A stretch of 64,000 nucleotides of DNA from Pseudopedobacter saltans DSM 12145 (GTDB lineage Bacteria; Bacteroidota; Bacteroidia; Sphingobacteriales; Sphingobacteriaceae). The position numbers and the translations under genes are program-made. Shown here one piece after another: positions 55,561 to 62,478 of the stretch. The DNA lies in contig NC_015177.1 in the NCBI RefSeq assembly GCF_000190735.1, forward strand, positions 3,658,001-3,722,000. Direction: 5' to 3'. The stretch's first letter is position 1, and each line of letters begins with the position of its first letter. The notes under the pieces were generated by a model. It was not told where the DNA came from and searched no databases. It was given only the letters and a program-made list of their open reading frames with translations.

Positions 55561-55867
55561 TTTACCCTGTGCTGACGAAGAGTTAGCCCGGCAAAATACC
55601 GTAGAACCCGATCTTTGACCTTTAGGCGCTAAACTAATTAAGCTTATTCTATTGTCGACATTGTTAACCTAACCATCACATTAACAGATTCTTTATAAAT
55701 CCAAATATTATCTATAATAAATCCAATTAGAGTCCATGTTTTAGTTAAAAAACATGGACTTTATATGCTTTGATATTAAGCAAATATTTATAAAAAGCAG
55801 TATCAGCTAAGGTGAATTAAGGGATAAATTGTATATATTAGGTTTATTATTAACCAATTAGACCAAC
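55561..55867. other. 307-bp gap before the G+C-rich gene
   Basis: No gene. The first 60 bases are richer in G+C than the rest. A terminator-like hairpin lies at 55731-55764. I see no other structure. Confidence 0.5.
55731..55764 (+). terminator. Hairpin terminator upstream of the G+C-rich gene
   Basis: AGTCCATGTTTT pairs with AAAACATGGACT around a 6-nt loop (55731-55742 with 55749-55760), then TTTAT. It is 170 nt after the S9 peptidase stop. Confidence 0.75.
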
Positions 55868-56875
55868 ATGGCAATAATAGACAGCAGAGGAAGGCTTCAC
55901 GGGAAAGTCGGCAATGTGGTTTACCGTACCGTGGGCAACATGAACATCGTACAGTCCAAACCTGCCAGGGTAAGGCAAGCGCTCTCTACCAAAGAAAGTG
56001 CACTGGAATTCGGACTGGTAAGCAATTGCGGGCGCATCCTGCGAAGTTTATATTCTTCTTTTGCCTATCACAGCGATGGCCGACTGCTCAACCGTATGAA
56101 TGTAGCCCTGCTGAAGAGCCTGAAAGATACCGAAAAGCCACGTGGCGAACGGGATCTGCATGACGGCAACCCGCAACATTTAAAGGGATTACAGTTCAAT
56201 ATCAATTCACCGCTGACTGAAGCGCTTGCCGTTCGGCCGGTATGTTCCATGGTGGATGGAGGGATCATGGTACAGATACCTGCTTTCAATGTATCTGAAG
56301 ATCTGCAACTGCCCAAATATACCAAGAACGCTATCCTTCGCCTGATGGTGGCTGCCATTAGTTTCAGGGAAGGTTATTACGAATACCTGGACTATAAGGA
56401 TATCCCTTTGCAGTATGGAAAGGTTATACCGGAACAGGAATGGTTATCTGATGTTGCACTGCCTGCGGGAAGCATCGTTCTGGTGAGCGCTTCGCTGCAC
56501 TGTTTCGGGATGAAAGGTATTGATGGGGAGCCGCTGAGCCTGAACGGCAAGGAATACAGCCCGGCGGAGATTATAGGAGCTTACAGGATAGATCATGAGG
56601 TTAAAGTAGAAGATGAGGATAAGGATAAGGTTGAGAATGAGGTTAAGAGTGGGACAGCTGATCAGACGGTACTAGAGAAAGCTTTTCCTAACCGCCATCG
56701 CTTGACCAATTACCGCGGGGAAGAGATACTGAAGGAGATAGCCAGAAAGCGCAAGCGGGACAAAAAGTACCAGGAACGCCTTGCTCGGGAGAAGATCTGG
56801 ACAAGCGAAGAAGAAACCGTTGTGGATGGAATGAAACTGCCTGCAATTGGAAAAGTGTTTTATAAGAAGGAATAG
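55868..56875 (+). CDS. Uncharacterised Bacteroidetes protein, DUF6266-like start
   Basis: A 335-residue soluble protein without a signal peptide. Its opening (SRGRLHGKVGNVVYRTVGN, then MNIVQSKPARVRQ) resembles the DUF6266 family of repeated Bacteroidetes proteins; the similarity is weak. The middle is a beta-rich region, then a charged stretch (DHEVKVEDEDKDKVENE), and the C-terminus is highly basic (ARKRKRDKKYQERLAREK). The gene is clearly richer in G and C than every neighbour and uses other codons, which suggests recent transfer. The function is unknown. Confidence 0.6.
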   Translation: MAIIDSRGRLHGKVGNVVYRTVGNMNIVQSKPARVRQALSTKESALEFGLVSNCGRILRSLYSSFAYHSDGRLLNRMNVALLKSLKDTEKPRGERDLHDGNPQHLKGLQFNINSPLTEALAVRPVCSMVDGGIMVQIPAFNVSEDLQLPKYTKNAILRLMVAAISFREGYYEYLDYKDIPLQYGKVIPEQEWLSDVALPAGSIVLVSASLHCFGMKGIDGEPLSLNGKEYSPAEIIGAYRIDHEVKVEDEDKDKVENEVKSGTADQTVLEKAFPNRHRLTNYRGEEILKEIARKRKRDKKYQERLAREKIWTSEEETVVDGMKLPAIGKVFYKKE

Positions 56876-57337
56876 GCTGAAAACCGGAGGGGCTTGATTT
56901 ATTTCTTTATTCGTGTAACAGAAGGAGCTGTCTCCTATATTTGCTGGTACAAACATATGAGACAGCCTCGGTAAGACTTGAACTAGGCGCGAGATTGCTT
57001 CGTGGGCTCGCAAGTAATCTCTTATCAACCAATTGAAAGATTGCCGCGTTGTTCCTCCTCGCGATGGCGAAATAGGAGTGTAATTGCTCCAAAGGAGTTT
57101 CTTTCGAACGAACCCGGGAAGCAATCTTTGATAGTAAAGCCAATCACGCTCAAGTTTTCTGTGTAAAGGTGTAGAGCGAAAGGTGACTTGCACTTTTATG
57201 ATACAAGCTCAAGTTATATCCTGGTTTGCATTTTTGCTTTTAAGTTATAATGTTCGGTAAAGAGAAATAAGGCTAAGTCATGCCTTCTAAAATTTGAACC
57301 AGTGTGAACTAAGTGCGTTTTCTATATGTTTTTTGAG
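56876..57337. other. 462-bp intergenic region with repeat copies
   Basis: No gene. An inverted pair GCTGTCTC (56927-56934) and GAGACAGC (56959-56966) lies close to the G+C-rich gene's stop, and three related AGATTGCTTC copies follow. The last 140 bases are plain A/T-rich sequence. Confidence 0.5.
56987..57127. repeat. Three degenerate AGATTGCTTC-type repeat copies
   Basis: Copy 1 is near 56991 (GAGATTGCTTCGTGGGCTCGC), copy 2 near 57038 (AGATTGCCGCGTTGTTCC then TCCTCGCGATGGCG), copy 3 inverted at 57107-57127 (reads AGATTGCTTCCCGGGTTCG on the minus strand). They match the AGATTGCTTCGT...CTCGCAATGACG type of dispersed intergenic repeat known in several bacteria. Copies in both orientations suggest a palindromic element. 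Confidence 0.55.
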
Positions 57338-57748
57338 TTATTTTTTATCTACAGAATACTTTCCTGGGCCTGTAAAGATTAAAGCAACAAAAACTAGTCC
57401 TAGTTCCATAGCATGTGATGCAACGGATATGCCATCTCCGCTATTCAGGTGAACTAAGGTTGCAATCAACATGGTGAAAGCTAGCAAAGCACTTACAGGA
57501 CGGTGAAACAAACCAAGAATTAATAAGAATGAACCGAATGTTTCTGTTGCTGCTGCTGCAAAGCCCCACACTACAGGTAAGAAATCAATTCCTATAACTT
57601 TCATTCCGCTTCCTACCGCTTTCCATTTGTCAACACCCCCGGTAATTTTAGGAAGTCCGTGTAAGGTAAGCATCGATATGCCGATGCCTGCTCTTAAAAT
57701 CAATAAACCGAAATCTCTATTTTTTAAAAAACTGTTTTTTGTAGCCAT
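57338..57748 (-). CDS. DoxX-family membrane protein
   Basis: A 136-residue four-helix membrane protein: FGLLILRAGIGISMLTLHGLPKI, then the GVDKWKAVGSGM loop, then FAAAATETFGSFLLILGLFHRPVSALLAFTMLIATLVHL, and a final helix LGLVFVALIFTGPGKYSVD. This is the DoxX pattern. In other bacteria DoxX works with thiosulfate or redox systems, but most members have no known role. Single gene, divergent from the lipoprotein gene. Confidence 0.85.
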   Translation of the reverse strand: MATKNSFLKNRDFGLLILRAGIGISMLTLHGLPKITGGVDKWKAVGSGMKVIGIDFLPVVWGFAAAATETFGSFLLILGLFHRPVSALLAFTMLIATLVHLNSGDGISVASHAMELGLVFVALIFTGPGKYSVDKK

Positions 57749-57810
57749 GCTGTAAATATAAAGATTAAAGCAATTTTGTTATATTGTATTTGCATGCTAA
57801 ATGTAAACTT

Positions 57811-58536
57811 ATGAAAACAAGACGATTAGTGTTAAATCTATTAATTTTAATTATTATTCTTCAAAGCTGTAATAGGGTTAATGTTGATATTAACTCCTTG
57901 ACGGGGTCTTTTTCCAACAAAAATAGTGTATTATCTTATGATGTAGAGTTATACACAAACCAAGGGGAAGTGAAGTCTAAAAATGAAATAGAAAATTTCA
58001 TGAGAAATAAGGAATTGGCGACAGATTTAAGTGCCGATAAAGAAACTATGAGTAGACTTTATGAGAATATCCCAGAGAGTATTGAGTTGAAAAGAGACGG
58101 ATCTTTTTTTGCGCCTTATGCTTCCGGGATAGTAGAAAATATAGATGAGAAGAGAGCCTTGTTAGTTGGTAATGATTCTATCATTATAAGGCATGATTTT
58201 ATTTTAGAATTCCAAACGCAATCTAATCTTTCTAATTACGATGTTGATTTTATAAATCAATTTCCTGAATCTGTAAATTGTGTCTCTTTGCCAAAGAGGA
58301 CTGGGTATTCACAAGTTTGTAAAGCCAGGTTTGTTATACCTATAAAAGCTGAGAATAACACTACTTTAACCGTACCCTCATATACTGTTTATTATTGGTC
58401 GAATCGTGACGGTAAACACGGAACTTTCACATTAGCAGATCGGACTAATTTTATAAAAGACGATTTTTACAAAAGTTTAATGGACGGAGATACCGTTTTA
58501 ATACAGCGAAAGGAACATGTTTTTGAGAAAATATAA
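57811..58536 (+). CDS. Lipoprotein of unknown function
   Basis: A 241-residue lipoprotein (KTRRLVLNLLILIIILQSCNRVN, lipobox Cys). The mature part is beta-rich with repeated short strands and a cysteine pair (NCVSLPKRTGYSQVCKARF). I recognise no family. The ATG at 57811 is preferred over a TTG 27 nt earlier. Its stop overlaps the hydrolase ATG in a TAATG, so the two are coupled. Confidence 0.65.
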   Translation: MKTRRLVLNLLILIIILQSCNRVNVDINSLTGSFSNKNSVLSYDVELYTNQGEVKSKNEIENFMRNKELATDLSADKETMSRLYENIPESIELKRDGSFFAPYASGIVENIDEKRALLVGNDSIIIRHDFILEFQTQSNLSNYDVDFINQFPESVNCVSLPKRTGYSQVCKARFVIPIKAENNTTLTVPSYTVYYWSNRDGKHGTFTLADRTNFIKDDFYKSLMDGDTVLIQRKEHVFEKI

Positions 58537-59357
58537 TGGATTTTAAAATAGCAGGATTTAATAATAAATCTATATTGGGAGACATCACTTTTTCGGATTC
58601 AGGAAGTAAGGTGTTCGCTTTGTTTGTTCACGGTTTTAAGGGATTTAAAGACTGGGGAGCACATAACCTGGTTGCTAAATATTTTGCCGATCATGGTATT
58701 GACTATGTTAAGTTTAATTTTTCACATAGTGGGGTTCCGGTGGACGATCCAAAGGACGTGACTAATCTGGAAGATTTTGCCAATAACACACCAGTTAAGG
58801 AACTATTCGATTTGGAAAAGGTAATTTCCTACCTAAAACAGGAACATGAAGACTCTAAAATTATTTTAATTGGGCATAGCAGAGGAGGAGGAATAAGCAT
58901 TTTACAAGCGGAAAGGGATAAAAGGGTGAATGCCTTAATTACATGGGCGGCTATTAATGATTTTAGCAGTTTATGGAAAAAGGAACAGGAAGACGAGTGG
59001 AAGGCGACAGGAAAGATCGAGACTTTTAACGCGAGGACAAAAGAATATATGCCTCTCAATTTAATTCTATTGCAGGATTATGAGGAAAATAAAGAAAGCC
59101 TGGATATTAAAAAGGCAGCAGAGAAATTGCAAAAGCCATGGTTGATTATTCATGGAGACGAAGATATCAACGTTAGTCTTAGCGTGGCAGAAGAATTTAG
59201 ATGGCTCAATCCAAAAGCAAAGTTTGAACTCATAAAAAATGCAAACCATGTGTTTGGAGCAAGCCATCCTTATCATGGGACCATATTGCCAGATTATTTA
59301 TTAACAGTATGCAAAGAGAGTGTTCGGTTTATAATGTCTCTAAGTTTTCTTAAGTAG
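58536..59357 (+). CDS. Alpha/beta hydrolase
   Basis: A 273-residue cytosolic hydrolase of the dienelactone-hydrolase/AXE type. Oxyanion hole FVHGFKGFKDWG, nucleophile elbow IILIGHSRGGGISILQAE, acid in LIIHGDEDINVSLSVAEEF and His in KNANHVFGASHPYHG. Substrate unknown. It has no signal peptide, so it should act on something inside the cell. Confidence 0.88.
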   Translation: MDFKIAGFNNKSILGDITFSDSGSKVFALFVHGFKGFKDWGAHNLVAKYFADHGIDYVKFNFSHSGVPVDDPKDVTNLEDFANNTPVKELFDLEKVISYLKQEHEDSKIILIGHSRGGGISILQAERDKRVNALITWAAINDFSSLWKKEQEDEWKATGKIETFNARTKEYMPLNLILLQDYEENKESLDIKKAAEKLQKPWLIIHGDEDINVSLSVAEEFRWLNPKAKFELIKNANHVFGASHPYHGTILPDYLLTVCKESVRFIMSLSFLK

Positions 59358-59393
59358 ATTGAATGGGGAAATATTCCCTGTTTAATCTAGTCT

Positions 59394-59825
59394 TTAAAAT
59401 GGCAAATCATCATCTAAAGGGTCTAAGCTTAAATCCTCGTTACTAACAGAAGCACTGGCGGTTTTTTCACCACCGCTCTGAGGGGCTTCAAAGTCGCTTT
59501 TTCTGCCAAGCATGGTGAAGTTTTCAGCAACAACCTCTGTGGTGTATTTTTTGTTGCCCTCTTTATCCTCGAAAGATCTTGTTCTTAGTTTTCCTTCTAT
59601 GTAAACAAGCTTCCCTTTTTGCAGATACTTTGAAGCAACTTCTGCCAGACCGCGCCACATAACGATGTTGTGCCATTCTGTTTGTTCAATTCTTTTACCG
59701 TCTTTGTTGAAAGTTTCTGACGTCGCTAAAGGGAAACTAGCTACGGTAACATTTCCGTCTAAATGTCTCACTTCGGGATCTTTCCCTAAGTGTCCTACTA
59801 AAATAACCTTGTTGATACCTGACAT
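59394..59825 (-). CDS. ssb: Single-stranded DNA-binding protein (main copy)
   Basis: A 143-residue SSB: OB-fold start SGINKVILVGHLGKDPEVRHL, core EQTEWHNIVMWRGLAEVASKYLQKGKLVYIEGKLRTRSFEDKEGNKKYTTEVVAENFTMLG, a short linker and the acidic tip LDPLDDDLPF that recruits repair and replication partners. It coats ssDNA as a tetramer. Its start follows the mutY stop closely; the ATG at 59825 is used because the frame's upstream start is a TTG. Confidence 0.95.
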   Translation of the reverse strand: MSGINKVILVGHLGKDPEVRHLDGNVTVASFPLATSETFNKDGKRIEQTEWHNIVMWRGLAEVASKYLQKGKLVYIEGKLRTRSFEDKEGNKKYTTEVVAENFTMLGRKSDFEAPQSGGEKTASASVSNEDLSLDPLDDDLPF

Positions 59826-59834
59826 AATTTGCAA

Positions 59835-60896
59835 TTAAATTTCATTCAATTTATAGAAGTTTTTTAAAAAAGCAAAAATTAATTTCGGTTTGGCCAATTT
59901 GTCTAACTGCTTGACGTTTACCCAGAACCAATTATTTTCTTTTATGAATTCCGTATTTAAATCGGATACTTCAATAAATGTCCCAAAAAGCCTTTGGTGT
60001 GTTAAAATATGCTTTATTGAATTGGAAACACTTGATATCTTAGATTGTTCTGGAATTAGATTTTTAAACTCAATTGTTTCTGCCAAATTATCGAATGTAA
60101 GTGGAGTGGGGCTTTCGATCATGGGGAAATCGTGAAGACCAGCCCATATATCGCTCTCGCCCCTTCTTTTTACCAGTATTTTGTTGTCTTTTATCACAAT
60201 AAAGTAATAGAAGTGCCTCTCTTTTATTTTCAGGTTTTTATTTTTAACTGGTAATTCGCTTACTAAATTGTTTTGGAATGCATGGCATGAGATATTTAGC
60301 GGGCAAATATCGCAATTAGGGTTTTTAGGTTTGCATTGAAGTGCCCCAAACTCGATGATTGCCTGGTTATGTTCTCCTGCATTCTTTTCATTTAACAGGC
60401 TGTTTGCAAGCTCCTGAAATTGTTTTTTTCCCTGAGTGGTGTTAATAGGTGTGTCAATACCAAAATGTCTGGCCAATAGTCGGTAAACATTTCCGTCAAC
60501 TACAGCCTTTGCCTCATTAGAAGAAAAAGAAGATATAGCCGCTGCCGTATATTCGCCTATACCAACGAGTTTGATAAGCTGAGCGTAATTGTTCGGAAAA
60601 ATGCCCCGATGTTCTTCCATTACTTTTCTGGCGGTTTTCAGCATATTCCTTCCCCGGGAGTAATATCCTAATCCCTGCCAGTAATGAAGTATTTGATCTT
60701 CAGACGCTTCAGCGAAGCTTTTAACATCCGGGAAGTTTTCAGCAAACCTGAAATAATAGGGCATCCCTTGTTCTACGCGAGTCTGCTGTAGGATTATTTC
60801 TGAAAGCCAAATATGGTATGGATCGCTAGTATTGCGCCATGGAAGGTCTCTTTTGTTAATTCTATACCATTTTATCAATTCGTCTGAGAAATTCAT
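59835..60896 (-). CDS. mutY: A/G-specific adenine DNA glycosylase
   Basis: A 353-residue base-excision repair enzyme that removes adenine opposite 8-oxoguanine. Catalytic Glu33 lies in SEIILQQTRVEQG; the helix-hairpin-helix LVGIGEYTAAAISS is followed by Asp134 in AVVDGNVYRLLARHFGID. A [4Fe-4S] site is complete at Cys188, 195, 198 and 204 (CKPKNPNCDICPLNISC). The C-terminal NUDIX-like domain checks for 8-oxoG. ATG at 60896 is preferred to the TTG at 60902. It precedes ssb in the same direction with no gap. Confidence 0.95.
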   Translation of the reverse strand: MNFSDELIKWYRINKRDLPWRNTSDPYHIWLSEIILQQTRVEQGMPYYFRFAENFPDVKSFAEASEDQILHYWQGLGYYSRGRNMLKTARKVMEEHRGIFPNNYAQLIKLVGIGEYTAAAISSFSSNEAKAVVDGNVYRLLARHFGIDTPINTTQGKKQFQELANSLLNEKNAGEHNQAIIEFGALQCKPKNPNCDICPLNISCHAFQNNLVSELPVKNKNLKIKERHFYYFIVIKDNKILVKRRGESDIWAGLHDFPMIESPTPLTFDNLAETIEFKNLIPEQSKISSVSNSIKHILTHQRLFGTFIEVSDLNTEFIKENNWFWVNVKQLDKLAKPKLIFAFLKNFYKLNEI

Positions 60897-61011
60897 ACGC
60901 AAAATTACATTTAAAGCCTTATATTCATTGCCTAAAAGCTTAAGTGTTGTATTATAGGCGTTTGAAATAAAAAAATTAAGTTTTTTATTTCCCTTATTCC
61001 GATAAAAGCCC

Positions 61012-61019
61012 TACTTTTG
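61012..61019 (+). promoter_or_regulatory. -7 box of the HU gene
   Basis: TACTTTTG, a match to TAnnTTTG, 46 nt before the HU ATG; the -33 region is weak. Confidence 0.5.
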
Positions 61020-61065
61020 CAACCCCAAATCAAGGGAAGGAAAAAATAAAAAAGATATATAAGAC

Positions 61066-61371
61066 ATGACAAAGGCAGAAATTATTGCAGAAATTGCTAA
61101 TAAGACCGGAATCGAGAAGGTAGATGTACAAGAAACTGTAGAGGCATTCTTTAAAGTAGTTAAAAATTCTATGATTAGTGGCGAGAATGTTTACGTTAGA
61201 GGGTTTGGTAGTTTTGTAGTAAAGAAAAGAGCAGAGAAAACAGCAAGAAATATCTCTAAAAACACAGCTATTATTATCCCAGAGCATTTTGTGCCTAGCT
61301 TTAAGCCAGCAAAAGCTTTTGTTGATAAAGTAAAAGTAGGAAACAAAAAAGCAAAAGCAGTAAATGCATAA
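61066..61371 (+). CDS. HU/IHF-family DNA-binding protein
   Basis: A 101-residue nucleoid protein: MTKAEIIAEIANKTGIEKVDVQETVEAFFKVVKNSM, then the beta arms GENVYVRGFGSFVVKKRAEKTARNISKNTAIIIPEHFVPSFKPAKAF, with the intercalating proline arm intact. It ends in a lysine-rich tail (VKVGNKKAKAVNA). It bends DNA and shapes the chromosome. The TPR gene follows at 17 nt, so the two may share a transcript. Confidence 0.93.
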   Translation: MTKAEIIAEIANKTGIEKVDVQETVEAFFKVVKNSMISGENVYVRGFGSFVVKKRAEKTARNISKNTAIIIPEHFVPSFKPAKAFVDKVKVGNKKAKAVNA

Positions 61372-61387
61372 ATAAAGCAATATTGAT

Positions 61388-62239
61388 ATGAAGACAAAAC
61401 AATATATAGTAATTGGTTCGGTGGTAGTGTTAATGGGAATATTATTGAGTCTTGATATCAAGGGTTTGGTTAAGAAGGAAGATGCTTCTGGTGCGGAAGC
61501 TGAAACAGCAGCAACTGCAGAGAAAAAAGTTGTTTCGGGTTTTTCCAGAGAAAGTGTTCTGGCTATAGCCAAGCAGAATGTTAGCCCTAGTTTGCTTACT
61601 GATATTGAAAAGGTAGAGAACTCTTTAAAGAAAGCTTCGGGCGACGAGGAAGTATCTCTTCAGGAACAATTGGCAAAAAAATGGGATGACGTAAATCAGC
61701 CGGCTGCATCAGCATTTGCTTATGAGGCTATTGCTGAAAAGAAGCCTACATACCAAAACTGGATGAAGGCAGGAGACAGATTTACAGAGGGATATCAAAA
61801 TTTTCCGGATACTACATCTGTACAGGGCTTAACAGAAAAGGCAATTCATGCGTATAATAAGGCGCTTGAACTGAATGCTGAAAGCCTTGATGCGCAAACG
61901 GGATTAGGCATTGCTTATGTAACCGGAACTAATAATCCTATGCAGGGCATTCAGTTGTTGTTGAAGGTAGTGGAGAAAGATCCTGAAAATTTAAAAGCCA
62001 ATATGAGCCTGGGTTTGTTTTCAATGAAATCAGGACAGTTTGGTAAAGCTGTAGATCGTTTCAAAACAGTAGTTAAAGTTAAGAAAGATCCGGAAGCATA
62101 TTTTTATATGGCTACAAGCTATGAAAATATGGGGATGAAAACGGCTGCGGTTGAGGCTTACGAAGAAGCTAAGAGACTCGCTGGAGATCCAGGATTAAGT
62201 TCTTTCATAGACAGAAAAATTAAAGAGTTAAATAATTAA
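61388..62239 (+). CDS. TPR-repeat protein with N-terminal membrane anchor
   Basis: A 283-residue protein anchored by one helix (QYIVIGSVVVLMGILLSLDIKGLVK), followed by a low-complexity linker and three or more tetratricopeptide repeats (about residues 120-280: AIHAYNKALELNAESLDAQTGLGIAYV, GIQLLLKVVEKDPENLKANMSLGLFSM, AVDRFKTVVKVKKDPEAYFYMATSYENMG). TPRs bind partner proteins; the partner is unknown. It lies between the HU gene and the small basic gene. Confidence 0.85.
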   Translation: MKTKQYIVIGSVVVLMGILLSLDIKGLVKKEDASGAEAETAATAEKKVVSGFSRESVLAIAKQNVSPSLLTDIEKVENSLKKASGDEEVSLQEQLAKKWDDVNQPAASAFAYEAIAEKKPTYQNWMKAGDRFTEGYQNFPDTTSVQGLTEKAIHAYNKALELNAESLDAQTGLGIAYVTGTNNPMQGIQLLLKVVEKDPENLKANMSLGLFSMKSGQFGKAVDRFKTVVKVKKDPEAYFYMATSYENMGMKTAAVEAYEEAKRLAGDPGLSSFIDRKIKELNN

Positions 62240-62262
62240 TAAATACTTAAACATTAAAGATT

Positions 62263-62352
62263 ATGCCAAGCGGTAAAAAAAGAAAAAGACATAAAATGGC
62301 TACCCACAAACGTAAAAAACGTTTAAGAAAAAACAGACATAAGAAAAAATAG
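62263..62352 (+). CDS. 29-residue highly basic protein, AURKAIP1/COX24-like
   Basis: A tiny frame encoding MPSGKKRKRHKMATHKRKKR followed by nine more residues, ending in HKKK and TAG. More than half of its residues are Lys or Arg. The block KKRKRHKMATHKRKKRLRK looks like the AURKAIP1/COX24 C-terminal motif of the mitochondrial ribosomal protein mS38, and small proteins of this type are found in Bacteroidetes. It is placed between the TPR gene and RNase E/G. I infer a ribosome-associated role. The ATG is the only possible start. Confidence 0.6.
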   Translation: MPSGKKRKRHKMATHKRKKRLRKNRHKKK

Positions 62353-62368
62353 GTAACTAAATAATATA

Positions 62369-62400
62369 TTGCTCTCTAGGTTAAAGCTTAGGGAGCAAAT
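62369..62400 (+). terminator. Hairpin after the small basic gene
   Basis: TTGCTCTCTA pairs with TAGGGAGCAA (with G-T pairs) around an 11-nt loop, followed by ATTTGTTTCTG and a T run. It may end the HU-TPR-small-basic transcript. Confidence 0.55.
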
Positions 62401-62478
62401 TTGTTTCTGTTTTTATTTAATATTTCCTCTGTTGGTAAGGAAGGTTCTATTGACTAGAACATATTAAAAAAGTAGCTG

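Noticed and set aside
56672-57193. 173-residue minus-strand frame over the island end
   Set aside because: It overlaps the C-terminus of the plus-strand G+C-rich gene and then runs through the repeat copies; no recognisable protein.
61030-61572. 180-residue minus-strand frame across the HU gene
   Set aside because: Antisense to the conserved HU and TPR genes; hydrophobic shadow.
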